64,000 nucleotides of DNA from Notamacropus eugenii (taxonomy: Eukaryota; Chordata; Mammalia; Diprotodontia; Macropodidae). A model generated the notes under the pieces. It was not told the DNA's origin. It did no database searches and saw only the letters and a list, made by a program, of their open reading frames with translations. The number at the start of each line of letters is the position of its first letter. The stretch's first letter is position 1. The translations under genes were made by a program, and so were the position numbers. The DNA is taken from positions 335,624,651 through 335,688,650 of the forward strand of contig NC_092874.1 in NCBI RefSeq assembly GCF_028372415.1. The letters are read 5' to 3'. Shown piece by piece: positions 41,841 to 51,560 of this stretch.

Positions 41841-42960
41841 ACCCAAACAGCTGACTAGTTCTTCCTGACGGCACGGTTTGCTGTTCTGAGAACTTTAGAG
41901 TTCAGAAATCTAGGCTTCCAGGGCAGCGGTCCAGAGAGGGAGTGGCGGAGCATTTTTTCCTTGTCTAACAACTTTTCCTCCTCAGGAACAATTTAGAGAG
42001 GTCTGGAGAAGCTGGGACCTAGGTGTGTGCCTGTGTTCAGTCTCAGTTTAAGCATTCAGTGAGATAAGACAAAAGTTACCTCTTTAGGGGGTCTACTCTA
42101 AAGCCTGAGACAGGGGAAGAGAGAGCTCCATATAGGATGGGGGTGGGGAAGGCATCTCACTTGACACAGCTGTGTTCTTGAGAAAGGCTAAGTGCTAATT
42201 GCATCTGTGTAAAGCAATCTTGCTTTAAAGTGGGGGTGGGGAGGAAATGGAACCTGCTGTTTAAAGGACTGCCCTAATCTGTAAGGAGTCTTCCCGTAAA
42301 GAATTAGCTCCTAATTTTCTTGTTTAAATCTGGATTTTCATATACTCAAAGTATAGTGTCCTGATGGGGTAGCTCTCAGGGTTTTTACCTTCCATTTCCC
42401 CATCCCCCTCCTCCCCAGGGCCTGTGGCGTGTTTGGCTCTAGATGGAGCTCTGGGCTGGGTCTCTAAAGCAACATCTGGATCTGGCCCAGATGAGGATCC
42501 TTTCTGTCTCCCTGGTCTAGGCCATTCTTACAACTGGGGAATCCTACCCATTGTCCCTGTGGCTCTCAATTTTGGGCTCATTAGCTGTCTATCTAACCAG
42601 GCCTGACCCTCCCTCCTGATTGACTCATCTGTTTCTGGGTAGGTCAGGCTGAGGTTGGAGGGCCTGCCTCAGAACAGGGCCCCAGAAGCAGAGTAGGTGA
42701 GGAGAAAGGTAATTACTGGGGAAGACAACCTGCTGATTCCCCATCTCCCCCCTCTCCATTTCCACAGGGGGTTAGAAGTGGATAAGAACTCTCTCTCTCT
42801 CCTAGCTTCGATTTATCCTCTTCCCATCCCCCTACTCTGTGATTGTCTTTAGTATCCTGGGAAACTCCTAACCTGGTTTCATTCACACATACTCAGGACT
42901 ATAGGCCCACTTTGACCCATAATAGAAATCTCCTATCATGATCAAAGTCTCATTTTATAT
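41841..42960. other. Intron 2, unassigned segment
   Basis: About 1.1 kb with few repeats. No splice-flanked exon with LLGL1 similarity could be identified. Confidence 0.4.
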
Positions 42961-42974
42961 TTATATATGTATGT

Positions 42975-43106
42975 ACACATATGGAACAGATTTAAATTTA
43001 TAAGAATAAAAGCCATTTTGTTATATATATGCACACATACATATGTGTATATACATATATGTATATACACATATGGAACAGATTTAAATTTGTAAGAATA
43101 AGAGCT
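42975..43106 (+). repeat. Two ~40-bp near-identical units 92 bp apart
   Basis: 'acacatatggaacagattta' starts at 42975 and again at 43067. Similarity continues through 'aattt.taagaataa.agc'. TA/TG-rich sequence separates the units. Confidence 0.85.
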
Positions 43107-43604
43107 GTGTGTGTGTGGTTGTGGGCTATGAGCAGGCAGTCTTCAGGGGGAAGAAATCCAAGCCATGTGGGGGGGAAATGCTACAAATCAATGGAAATTA
43201 GAGAAATGCAAATTAAAGCAACCCGGAGATCCATGATCAATGAGGTTGACAAGGAAAATGACAAATGCTGGGCTGTTGGAAAGCAGGCAGCTTCATGCCC
43301 TGGGGGTCTAGGCTGTCGGAGCATCAGCCTCAGCACCTGTATCCAGGTGTTGCGGAGAGGAGGGTTTGGGGGGTGGGGAGAGACACAGAAGGTTGTCTTG
43401 CCCCTGTTGGTGCCAGGCACCGCTTTACCATTTTCTCTAGAGCTATCTCCTTTGTGGTCAGCTGGGACTCCTGAGCTAAAATGACTTCTGAGGATCTGGA
43501 AATGTTAGGGTAAGGGTCCAGGGAGTTTAGAAAATTGAAAGGCAAGGGTTAAGGAAGGGTTTGGAATAAAATAACCATAAGCCATGGCTGGCTTTTACGT
43601 AAAT
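43107..43604. other. Intron 2, unassigned segment
   Basis: Contains 'gagaaatgcaaattaaagca' (43201-43220), which resembles LINE-1 ORF2 3' sequence, but the fragment is too short to call. The 151-residue open frame is not supported. Confidence 0.4.
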
Positions 43605-43780
43605 GTGTGCCTGAATCATAATATTGGAGCTGGAAGAGACTTTAGAGAGACTCCATCCCTTGCTTGATAGAGAGAAAATTGAAGCCCAGAAAGAAAGAAT
43701 TTATCCACTTTTTAAGCTAGAATTAGAACCCAGGTCTCCTAACCATTCCTGGTCCACAACTCTGTTTCCATTATACCTCT
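43605..43780 (-). mobile_element. MIR-like SINE
   Basis: 'ttggagctggaagagacttt', 'gaaaattgaagcccagaaag' and 'agaacccaggtctcctaacc'. Confidence 0.75.
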
Positions 43781-43800
43781 AGGACCTAGAGCCTATGGAC

Positions 43801-43983
43801 CCAGGGGTGGGGCCACATGTGACCCTCTAGGTCTTCAAGTGCAGCCCTTTGACTGAATCCAAACTTCATAGAACAACCCCGTCATAAAAGGATTTGTTCT
43901 GTGAAACTCAGACTCAGTCAAAAGGCCGCACCCAAGGACCTAGAAAACCACATGTGTGACCTTGAAGCTGTAGGTTCCCAGGT
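43801..43983. mobile_element. Palindromic MITE (near-complete hairpin)
   Basis: The two halves are inverted copies. The left has 'ggccacatgtgaccctctag', 'gtcttcaagtgcagcccttt' and 'gactgaatccaaacttcata'. The right mirrors it with 'ctcagactcagtcaaaaggc', 'cgcacccaaggacctagaaa' and 'accacatgtgtgacc'. A short loop around 'cataaaaggatttg' separates them. The termini resemble hAT-type MITEs. No coding capacity. Confidence 0.85.
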
Positions 43984-44699
43984 CATTGTTTAGGGGTGTC
44001 TCTAAAATTGCATTTTGCCATTTGGGACTGCAGTAGTGTGGCTAGAAGACCTTTCTCACCTCAGCCTTGAGCACTGGTGCCCGTCTCTCCCCCAAAGGTG
44101 AATTTGATGTGGCTCTGTATTATAGAAGGGGATATTTCCTTGGGATTCCTCACCCAGGGTAGGTTAGGGCAAGGAGACATACCTGGGCATCAACAGCCCC
44201 ATTAATGAGAGGCTGCTCCTACTGCTAAGTGACCTGTGTCCTCAGAGCCTAGAAACCAGGCCAAGTGAAGGGCTGCCACTCCCTTCAAAGCCAGTCTAGA
44301 GTGCCTCCGTCCCTAAGGTAAGGGAGTTGGGGCCCTTGACCCACATAAGAAGCCGAGGGAGGAGCAGTGCATGTATTCTTAATTATTACCCACTTTGTCT
44401 GCCCCCTGTGGATTGGGACTCTCCAGTTGCTCCCTTTTCCTCTGCCCCAGATCAGCCCATCATTCTGGCTTCTTTGGGGGTCAAGGAAGGAATTTATATA
44501 TAGCAGTGCTGAGGAGTCTGCACCTCGATAGTACCTTCTGCTGCTGTCTATGGAAGGGCTCATGCTGGTTTCAGAGAGGATGGTTCTGGAGCCACACATA
44601 AGGACTTTGGCACCGTCCGTACCCTTGTGTCTTTCCTTCTGTTTGCCAGGATGATCCAGAGTAGGGGAGGAGGAATGGTTATGATGGTATTTTATGACC
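43984..44699. other. Intron 2, unassigned segment
   Basis: About 715 bp with no recognised feature. Confidence 0.4.
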
Positions 44700-44930
44700 T
44701 AGGATTTACACTGTACTCTACCTCCAGGAACCCTGCAAATACACTGTCTCCCTCCTCCCCATTTTACAAACGAGGAAACTGAGCCTCAGAGTATTTAAGT
44801 CCCTTGCCCATGATGTCACAGCGCTCTAATGTGAGAGCTGGGACTATCTCACAGGGTTGTTTAAGGATCGAATGAGATCATATAAAATGCTTTGCAAAAG
44901 GACTAAATAAATGGCAGCTATTTTTTTTAT
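44700..44930 (-). mobile_element. MIR-like SINE plus a sense-strand MIR 3' piece
   Basis: 'cattttacaaacgaggaaac' and 'agtcccttgcccatgatgtc' (antisense) abut 'tctcacagggttgtttaagg' and 'ataaaatgctttgc' (sense). Confidence 0.65.
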
Positions 44931-45590
44931 TAAAGTCTTTCTCAAACCTTTAAGCATGATATGCATGTTAGCTATTACTATTATCATCATGGCCACGACT
45001 GTTACTCTGTGTTGCCTTGGCCAGGGGGTAAATAGAGCCACTCTCATTTTGCAGATGGAACTACTAAGGCCCAAAGTGACTTAGGCAAAGCCACGTTGGT
45101 GGCTAGGACTGGAGATAACATGAATGTCTTCTGAGACCTTCAAGAGGGTCCTCCATCTTAAATCTGATCTTGTCTCCTTGTTCTCAGTTCCAATCCCTGA
45201 GCTGCTTGGATTTTACCAGCTGCTAGCTATTCACATTGCCATTGGACATAGGGGCCCCTAGATGGGATGTCAGAGACAGCCGGAGCATACGTATGTGACC
45301 TCAGATGCTAGTCTAAGCTTTGCCCAGGCAACCGAAGACTTGGCTAGTGGGATGAGAGCTCCCTTTCAGTAAATGGCATGGGTTGGCTTCTGCCTGGGGT
45401 TGCTGTGAAACTAGGGATGGATTCTGGAAAACACACAGCTCTAGGAAGAGAATCTTGCCCCAAGCATATTTAAGCAGAAGGTAGTGATTTTTAAAATGAA
45501 ATACCAGCCCTTTAAAGGACTTATCCACGTTTAATATTAGAGTTCATCTAATCCAGTATTTTCATTTTGTAGATAAGGGGTAGGGGGAAA
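44931..45590. other. Intron 2, mostly unassigned
   Basis: A MIR-like fragment near 45040-45110 ('ctcattttgcagatggaact'). The rest was not recognised. Confidence 0.4.
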
Positions 45591-45809
45591 GGGAGAGAGA
45601 GAGAGGGAGAGAGAGAGACACAGAGAGACAGAGATACAGAGAGACATAGAGAGAGAGAGAGATAGTGAAAGAGAGACAGACATAGAGAGAGACAGAGATA
45701 GCAAGAGAGACACAGAGAGACAGAGATAGAGATAGCGAGAGAGACACACAGAGAGATAGAGAGACAGAGAGAGAGGTGTGTGCGCACACACACACATACA
45801 CACACACAG
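45591..45809. repeat. (GA)n/(GACA)n polypurine tract ending in (CA)n
   Basis: About 185 bp of GA/GACA/GATA units lead into a GT-GC-AC alternating segment (45776-45809). Open frames on the minus strand are Leu-Ser/Cys-Val artefacts. Confidence 0.96.
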
Positions 45810-46194
45810 AATGAATACAAAACCTAGACAAGTCCATTTCACCCTCAGTCTAAAGACTTTTGCATTATCCTACCCAAGTAGGGATGTGTTTGGTGTGATG
45901 GGTCCCCCTGCACCAAAGGCTCTGGTCTTGGGTTACAGGAGGACAGATTGAATCTCTGACTCTGTGACTCTTGTGATCCCCCAACCCCTTCCCTTCTCAT
46001 TCTTGTTTTCATGTGGCTTCCTGTGTCTTTTTCTATAGCTTCAATTTCCAGGGCACAAGCCCTGGTGCGAAGATGAGGGAAAAAATGATCCCATTTTCTT
46101 GGGGAGGAGATGGAGGAGAAAGGGCTGACTTTGTAGGGATGGGCCATAGCCAGCCTCAGAGAGCTCATCCTGTAGTAACTCACCTTTAATCCTT
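45810..46194. other. Intron 2, unassigned segment
   Basis: Nothing recognised. Confidence 0.4.
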
Positions 46195-46320
46195 ATTCCT
46201 TCCTTCAGAAACCTTCACCTGGATCCTTCTTGCATATGGGATAAATTTGAAACTCCTCAGCCTGGCATTGAAAGCTGTCTATAGTTTTGTCACCAGGTTC
46301 CCTTTCCAGCTGTAGAGAGA
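46195..46320 (+). mobile_element. CR1-clade LINE fragment, sense
   Basis: 'ggatccttcttgcatatggg', 'ataaatttgaaactcctcag' and 'cctggcattgaaagctgtct' match the C-terminal ORF2 region of L2/L3-type LINEs. Confidence 0.65.
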
Positions 46321-46422
46321 CCCTATCAGTCACCTCGCATCAGTAATAGCATGAGCTGTTCTGTGCCAGGCACTGTGTTGGACCCCAGAGGAACAAACAC
46401 AAATAGGAAAATCTAAAGAAAG

Positions 46423-46423
<1 letters not shown>

Positions 46424-46456
<33 letters not shown>

Positions 46457-46463
46457 ACACACA
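46424..46463. repeat. (GT)n-GC-(AC)n self-complementary microsatellite
   Basis: A GT run passes through GCGC into ACACAC, forming an inverted repeat of alternating purine-pyrimidine sequence. Confidence 0.9.
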
Positions 46464-46559
46464 GAGGTTTGTAAAAACTAATAGCTAATGTAATGGTAGC
46501 TGATGTTTATAGTGTTAACAGAATGCTTTACATAATATTATTTCACTTAAGCAAAATAG

Positions 46560-47105
46560 ATACAAGATGATGTGGTTGGGGGTGGGGCTGGGGAAGGTGT
46601 CAGCAGGTGTCTGGGATCCAGAAAGCCTTCATCCGAAAGGTGGCGCCTGAGCTGAGGGGTGCGTGTGATGGAAACAGAGTATTCGCTTTCTCTTTCGTTG
46701 TTGTTTTGGTTTGGTTTTTTTCCCATCGATTCTAATTCCTTTTTTACAACATGACTAATGTGAAAATATGTTTGATATGAACGTATAGATAGAATCTGCA
46801 TTTAGTTACACACCATCTTGGGGAGGGGAAGAAAATGTAAAACTCAAAATCTTATGGAAGTGAACGTTGAAAACTAAAAATTAATTAATTTTTTTTTTAA
46901 AAGAGAGAGGCTGCATGCTAGGCATGGAAAATGACCCATGCAGAGACACCAAGATGAGAGAGGGAGTTTCCTCCATAAGGAACCTTAAAAGGCCAGTTTG
47001 GTTGGAGCAGTGTGCATGAAGGGAAGTAATATGGCATAAGGGTGGAAATGTGGAAGTAGGGGCCAGGTTGTGAAACAGGGGAGTTTAGGTTTGACCCTAG
47101 ACTAA
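46560..47105 (-). mobile_element. CR1-clade LINE fragments around an L1 3' end
   Basis: 'gaaaggtggcgcctgagctg' (46636) and, after the L1 piece, 'tgctaggcatggaaaatgac', 'aaggccagtttggttggagc' and 'gggccaggttgtgaaacagg' fit the antisense LINE order. Confidence 0.6.
46700..46905 (+). mobile_element. L1 3' UTR fragment
   Basis: 'tacaacatgactaatgtgaa', 'aatgtaaaactcaaaatctt' and 'gtgaacgttgaaaactaaaa' are the complement of the 3' end of the L1 at 58264 ('ttcacattagtcatgttgta', 'gagttttaatttttc'). It ends in an A/T-rich tail. Confidence 0.8.
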
Positions 47106-47874
47106 TTAGCACTGGAATAAAACTTAGAGGTCCTTTAGTTTAAACCCTTCCCCCCTATTTCCTATGTAGAGAATGAAGCCTTTATCTGCTGATGCTGAGG
47201 CAGCTTCTCCTGAAGGATCATTCAGGCTCAGTGTCTGTCATACCTCTGCCCTCTTGTTTTGCCCTAGCTCCTCCTTGTACCCCCTTGGCATCCTACAAAA
47301 CAGACTGCAGGTATTTTGTAGTTAAACTAAGTTAGATGCGTCAATCACACAGCACTCCATGACAGAGACCAAGGAATGACCTCCATCTTGTAATTGGCAT
47401 GGCCACCTCTTTGCTGGGGAAAAACTGGGACATGGGATAGGAATGAGCCCAGGTCAGGGTTATACAGCAATCAATCCAGTCAGTGTGCCCAGCCCTGTGC
47501 TCTGTGTGGAGGGGATGAGAGGAAGAGATGGCCCTTACCCTGGAGGTGCTCACAGGTCTAACCAAGGAGATAAGTCTGGAAAACATTAGAGAATAGGCCT
47601 GGACACATAACCCTGAGCAACATGAAGGATAGGAAGATTCTTAAATGCATTAAGTGGCCATTTCAAAACTCCCAGATCAACCCTGCCACCACCCTCAGAC
47701 AATCACTGAAGGGCCACTGTCCAGTGTTTTCTACCACCTGTTGCCCAGGATTCAGGTTTCAGGTGCTATGTTTCTGGTGGATGGGAGTAAGGATGGCCTG
47801 TACGTGACATCTTCCTGTGAGAAGAGAGAAAAATAGATCTTAGAGCTAGAAGGAACCTTAAGACACCATCTGTT
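47106..47874. other. Intron 2, mixed decayed repeats
   Basis: A MIR-like piece near 47110-47180 ('ttagaggtcctttagtttaa') and a LINE 3'-end-like piece at 47460-47560 ('tggcccttaccctggaggtg'). The rest was not recognised. Confidence 0.45.
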
Positions 47875-48075
47875 GCTGGATGTGGGGATGCATCCTATAA
47901 CCTTGCCTCTGGGAAGGCTGAGTTGGCTGGATTACTTGAGCTTAGAAGTTCTGAGCCTCTGTAGGACTGGAGATGATGGAGAGGTCACCCTCTAAGTCTT
48001 AAACCAAGATGGTGAGACCTAGAGAGAAGAAAGGGGCCAACTGGCCCAGGTTAGAAATGGAGCAGGTCAAAACTT
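47875..48075 (+). pseudogene. 7SL (SRP) RNA retropseudogene
   Basis: Diverged but co-linear with 7SL RNA through both domains. The Alu-domain part has 'gggaaggctgagttggctgg', 'attacttgagcttagaagtt' and 'ctgagcctctgtag'. The S-domain part has 'accaagatggtgagacct', 'ggcccaggttagaaatggag' and 'caggtcaaaact'. Because it keeps the S domain it is a 7SL copy, not an Alu- or B1-type SINE. The 3' end is missing and the sequence passes directly into a MITE half at 48077. Many substitutions make function very unlikely. The match is to the 7SL RNA sequence as I recall it. Confidence 0.82.
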
Positions 48076-48076
48076 C

Positions 48077-48141
48077 ACAGAACTATTCCCCACTTGAGGA
48101 CCTAGAGGGCTACATGTAGCCTGGAGGTTGAAGGTTCCCCA
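48077..48141. mobile_element. Palindromic MITE, right half
   Basis: 'acttgaggacctagagggct' and 'acatgtagcctggaggttga' match the right arm of the element at 43801-43983. It abuts the 7SL pseudogene. Confidence 0.72.
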
Positions 48142-48229
48142 ACTCCTACTCTACACCTTTCCCTAGGATCTTTATGAAATGTAAGATATGAGGAAAGCCA
48201 TTCTAACACTAGTGTTTGCCTTCCTCATA

Positions 48230-48350
48230 GCATTCCATAGGATCATAGATTTAGAACTCGAAGGAGCTTCAGTGGCCTGGTATCAGGCCCAACACTTTCA
48301 TTTTACAGATGAGGAAACAGAGGCACAGAGTACTGAAGAGAAGCTGGAGA
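48230..48350 (-). mobile_element. MIR-like SINE fragment
   Basis: 'ttagaactcgaaggagcttc' and 'attttacagatgaggaaaca'. Confidence 0.7.
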
Positions 48351-48551
48351 TAGGCTTCCTGCCTGAGGGACTTGTGATCTCACTGCTTAGATAAAGCTGG
48401 TATCTGTGGAGTAGTTTAATAACACCAGGCAGTATGGGCTACGTCCTTCATGAGTGATCATGGATACAGACTGAATATCACTGCAGTTAGCTAGAAAATG
48501 AGTGTGGATTCTGGGTCTGCTGCTGCAAAATCTGCCTGACCTGGAAACTCC

Positions 48552-48900
48552 ACTTTGTTGTTCAGTCATTTCAGTCCTGTGTGACTCTCCTGTGACCCCT
48601 TTTGGGGTTTTCTTGGCGAAGATACTGGAGTGGTTTGCTATTTCCTTCTCCAGCTCACTTGACAGATGAGGAAACTGAGGCAAATAGGCTCAAGTGGCTT
48701 GCCCACGATCACATATCTAGTGATTTGCCATTTCTTTCTCCAGCTCATTTGACAGATGAGGAACTGAGGCAGAGAGGGTTAAATGACTTGCCCAGGGCCA
48801 CAGAGCTGGGAAGTGTTTCAGGCCAGATTTGAACTTGGGAAGATGAGTCTTCCTGATTCCAGGTCCCCTTTGCTATCCACTTAGCCACCTAGCTGCCCCA
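48552..48900 (-). mobile_element. Marsupial long SINE with a 90-bp internal duplication
   Basis: Antisense tail 'tgtgacccc' and 'ttttggggttttcttggcga', then the core, ending in the head 'ccacttagccacctagctgc'. The segment 48631-48720 is repeated in tandem at 48721-48810, making this copy ~90 bp longer than the others. Confidence 0.92.
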
Positions 48901-48904
48901 ACTC

Positions 48905-49075
48905 TACTTCATTTAATGCAATTAACTGCTGCCTGCCTCAATTTCCTCATCTGTAAAAATAATAATAGCACTGAGTTCTCATTGTTTGAGAGGATAAAAT
49001 GAGATTTGTAAGGTACTTTGCAGATCTGAAAGCACTATATAAATGCTAGCTAATATTATCCTCATGATCTGTATT
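48905..49075 (+). mobile_element. MIR-like SINE 3' part
   Basis: 'gcctcaatttcctcatctgt', 'aaaatgagatttgtaaggta' and 'agcactatataaatgctagc'. Confidence 0.72.
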
Positions 49076-49159
49076 AGGCAGATAAAATTATTTAATATTT
49101 GTAAAATGCTTTGTAAACCATGAGGAGCTATAAAAATGATTGCTCTTGATATAAATACA

Positions 49160-49290
49160 AGAGGGCAACTAGGTGGCACAGTGGATAGAGCACTGACTCT
49201 GGAATCAGGAGGACCTGAGTTCAAATCTGGCCTCACACACTGTGTGACCCTGGGCAAGTCCCTTAACCCCAGTTGCCTCCAAAACAGAAA
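49160..49290 (+). mobile_element. Marsupial short tRNA-headed SINE
   Basis: 'gcaactaggtggcacagtgg', 'atagagcactgactctggaa', 'acctgagttcaaatctggcc', 'ctgggcaagtcccttaaccc' and 'cagttgcctcc', then an A-rich tail. It is one of the best-preserved copies, with clear A and B boxes. Confidence 0.95.
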
Positions 49291-49949
49291 ATATTTTTTA
49301 AAAAATATATAAATGCAAGAGGAGGTCAAAGCAGGGTAGGGATGGTCAGGGAAGGCTTTCCACGTGAGAGAGGTAACTCCTTGGCCCTTGAAGCTTGCCT
49401 TTCAGTAGCTGCCCTGGGGCTTGGGGCCTACCCAAGGCCAAGAGCTTCAGGAGGGAAATTCCGAGGCTCCCAAAAGGGGATAGAAGGGGGAGAAGTTTTG
49501 GGTAGCTGGTGTGGTCTTTTTTCCTCTTCCCTTTCCTGCCCCACCCCCAGCCTCTCTTCTCGCCATCCTATTCCCCCTGGTGCTGGAGAAGACAGGGTCT
49601 GGAAATGAATCTTCTATTATCTCTGAGCCTTCAGATCAGGTCTTTGATGAGGCCTACCCTAGGGCCCTCTATCTGGGGCATGCTCAGTAATCACCCCTTC
49701 TTTTCTGCTGCCCAAATGACCTTGTCAAATCCCTTCTTTCTGGACCTCAGTTTACTCTTTTGTACAATGAGAGCATAGGATTAGATGTTCATTAGGGGTA
49801 AGGAATAGACATGAAAGTTTATTGGTGTAGAGAACCCCCAAGAAAAGGAGACTTCCTCTACCCACACAGGCTGGCACCTTCTCTTCACCCATGTAGTCTG
49901 AGACAGTTGCCCAGGGAGGAGGTATCCATCTCAGCCAGGTCTCAGGCAC
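49291..49949. other. Intron 2, unassigned segment
   Basis: About 660 bp. Pyrimidine tracts ending in AG occur (for example 49552) but no LLGL1-like coding sequence follows. Confidence 0.4.
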
Positions 49950-50004
49950 ATTAAAGTGTAATTGGGGAAATATTTAACAAAATTAATAAAACAAAACAAA
50001 ACAT

Positions 50005-50240
50005 AGCATCGTTGTTCAGTCGTGTCTGACTCTTCATGACCCCTTTTTGGGGTTTTCTTGACAAAGATACTGGAGTGGTTTGCCATTTCCTTCTCTAGCT
50101 CATTTTACAGATGAGAAAACTGAGGCAAACAGAGGTTGAGGGACTTGCCCAGGGTTTCATAGTGAGTGTCTGAGATGGGATTTAAACTCAGGTATTTCTG
50201 TCTCTAGGCCCATCTCCTGAGCCACCTAGCTGCATCTAAC
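50005..50240 (-). mobile_element. Marsupial long SINE, first insertion in the MITE
   Basis: 'gttgttcagtcgtgtctgac', 'ggggttttcttgacaaagat', 'actggagtggtttgccattt' and 'gagccacctagctgcatct'. Confidence 0.95.
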
Positions 50241-50276
50241 ACATGGTTAATTTTTGGTTTTCGAAGTCAATATGGG

Positions 50277-50512
50277 AGGCAGCTAGATGGTTTAGTAGAT
50301 AGGAGGACTGGCCCTGGAGTCAGGAAGATCTGAGCTCAAATCCAGACTCAGATACTCACTAGCAACGTGACCCTGGGCAAGTCACTTAACCTTTGTTTGC
50401 CTTAATCCACTGGAGATTATCCACTTTGCCAAGAAAACCCCATGAACAGTATTGGCATGCTATGATCCACATGATCACAAAGAAACCCAACTGAACTGCT
50501 GAACAGCAAAAG
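50277..50512 (+). mobile_element. Marsupial long SINE, second insertion in the MITE
   Basis: 'aggcagctagatggtttagt', 'ctgggcaagtcacttaacct' and 'tttgccaagaaaaccccatg'. It is flanked by the 12-bp duplication AGTCAATATGGG (50265-50276) / AGTCGATATGGG (50513-50524). Confidence 0.93.
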
Positions 50513-50570
50513 AGTCGATATGGGGCTGCAGGGATCTGTTTCTATTTGAGTTTGATGCCTCTGGCCTAGA

Positions 50571-51296
50571 CCGCTGAGAGCTTAAAAGTGACTTACTTCC
50601 TTAGGACCAGGATGTATCAGAGGCAACATTTGAACTAGGTCTTCCTGATACAAGGCCAGCTTTCTATATCACAAAGCCTTTCTAAATGATCTAATGGTAC
50701 TGATAGTACTACTGTTGAGAACCATGAAGTCTGATTTTGATTCCTGTGTGTTAAATTTCCTGAAAGCTAGAGGATCTTGTCTTATTGTGTAAAGGATAAC
50801 TCTTCCTACCTACCTCCACCTCCATATTGCTAAACACATGGCTGGGCACATGGGTTCTTGATCTGATCTGTGCAATAAGTGACTATAGCTTGGCTTAAGG
50901 GGGTGTGGAGTCCTAATAAAATCTCTGGGCTATTGGACCTGAGCCCTGGCCTGGATGCCAGGCAATAGGAGTGCCAGCTGCAGCTGTATCGCCTTGCAAG
51001 TCACACATTCTCTCTAGACCTTGGTCTCTCACTCTTTCAAATAGAGATAATAAATGGCCTGAATGAAGATACGTGCCTTGAGATAAGTCTGAGGTCTTCA
51101 AAGAGAAGCTAGAGTAACCAGTGGGCTATTTTTGTTATTATAATAATTATCTTAATAATCACTGTGGAATGACACTCATCTCCGGAATACCTGTCTCCTT
51201 CCCCCTTCCATCTTAGAGCTGGTGATCCTGGTGACACCCAGGTCATAACTCCAGGTTCCAAATACACTCTGGCCAAGTGGAAAGAACTATTTACTG
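50571..51296. other. Intron 2, unassigned segment
   Basis: About 725 bp with no confident feature. A MIR-like piece may lie near 50580-50680. Confidence 0.4.
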
Positions 51297-51560
51297 GTCA
51301 AACCAACAGGCATTTTTTTAAGCCCTAGCTATGTGCCATGAACTGTGCTAAGTGACTGAGAAAGAAATGCTAGCAGAAAGAAAGACAGCCCCTGAACTCA
51401 TGGAGCTTATATTGTAATGAGAAAAGAGGGTATATAAAAGGAGATTGAAAACCTGTTGAGGGAGAAAGGGTGGGAAGAAGGTACTCCTGAGGGAGCGTGT
51501 GGCTGGTTTATCCTTTGGTCCTGAGGAGAACCATGACATCAGGGAGATGATGATGTGACT
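51297..51560 (-). mobile_element. CR1-clade LINE 3' fragment
   Basis: 'aaccaacaggcatttttt', 'agctatgtgccatgaactgt' and 'gaactcatggagcttatatt'. Confidence 0.7.

Larger units (their letters stand above)
49950..50570. mobile_element. hAT-like MITE disrupted by two SINEs in opposite orientation
   Basis: Pieces 49950-50000 ('ggggaaatatttaacaaaat'), 50243-50276 ('ttttggttttcgaagtcaat') and 50513-50570 ('tttctatttgagtttgatgc') line up with the MITEs at 34822 and 62038. Confidence 0.75.

Noticed and set aside
42415..42605. Possible LLGL1 exon 3 after a 'cctccccag' acceptor
   Set aside because: The sequence following the acceptor does not encode the expected Tyr-Gly-Ala-Pro-Gly-Val-Glu-Phe block in any frame.
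43029..43484. 151-codon open frame in intron 2
   Set aside because: It starts in TA/CA microsatellite DNA, with no recognised domain and overlapping frames on the other strand. There is no splice-site support.
45537..45842. Three overlapping ~90-100-codon Leu-Ser frames
   Set aside because: They are artefacts of the (GA)n/(CA)n tract.
49165..49240. tRNA gene candidate
   Set aside because: A- and B-box-like sequence belongs to the tRNA-derived SINE head. No acceptor stem or anticodon arm folds out, and the same sequence recurs many times.
49552..49640. Possible exon after a pyrimidine-rich 'cacccccag' acceptor
   Set aside because: The translation shows no similarity to LLGL1, and there is no good donor in a compatible frame.
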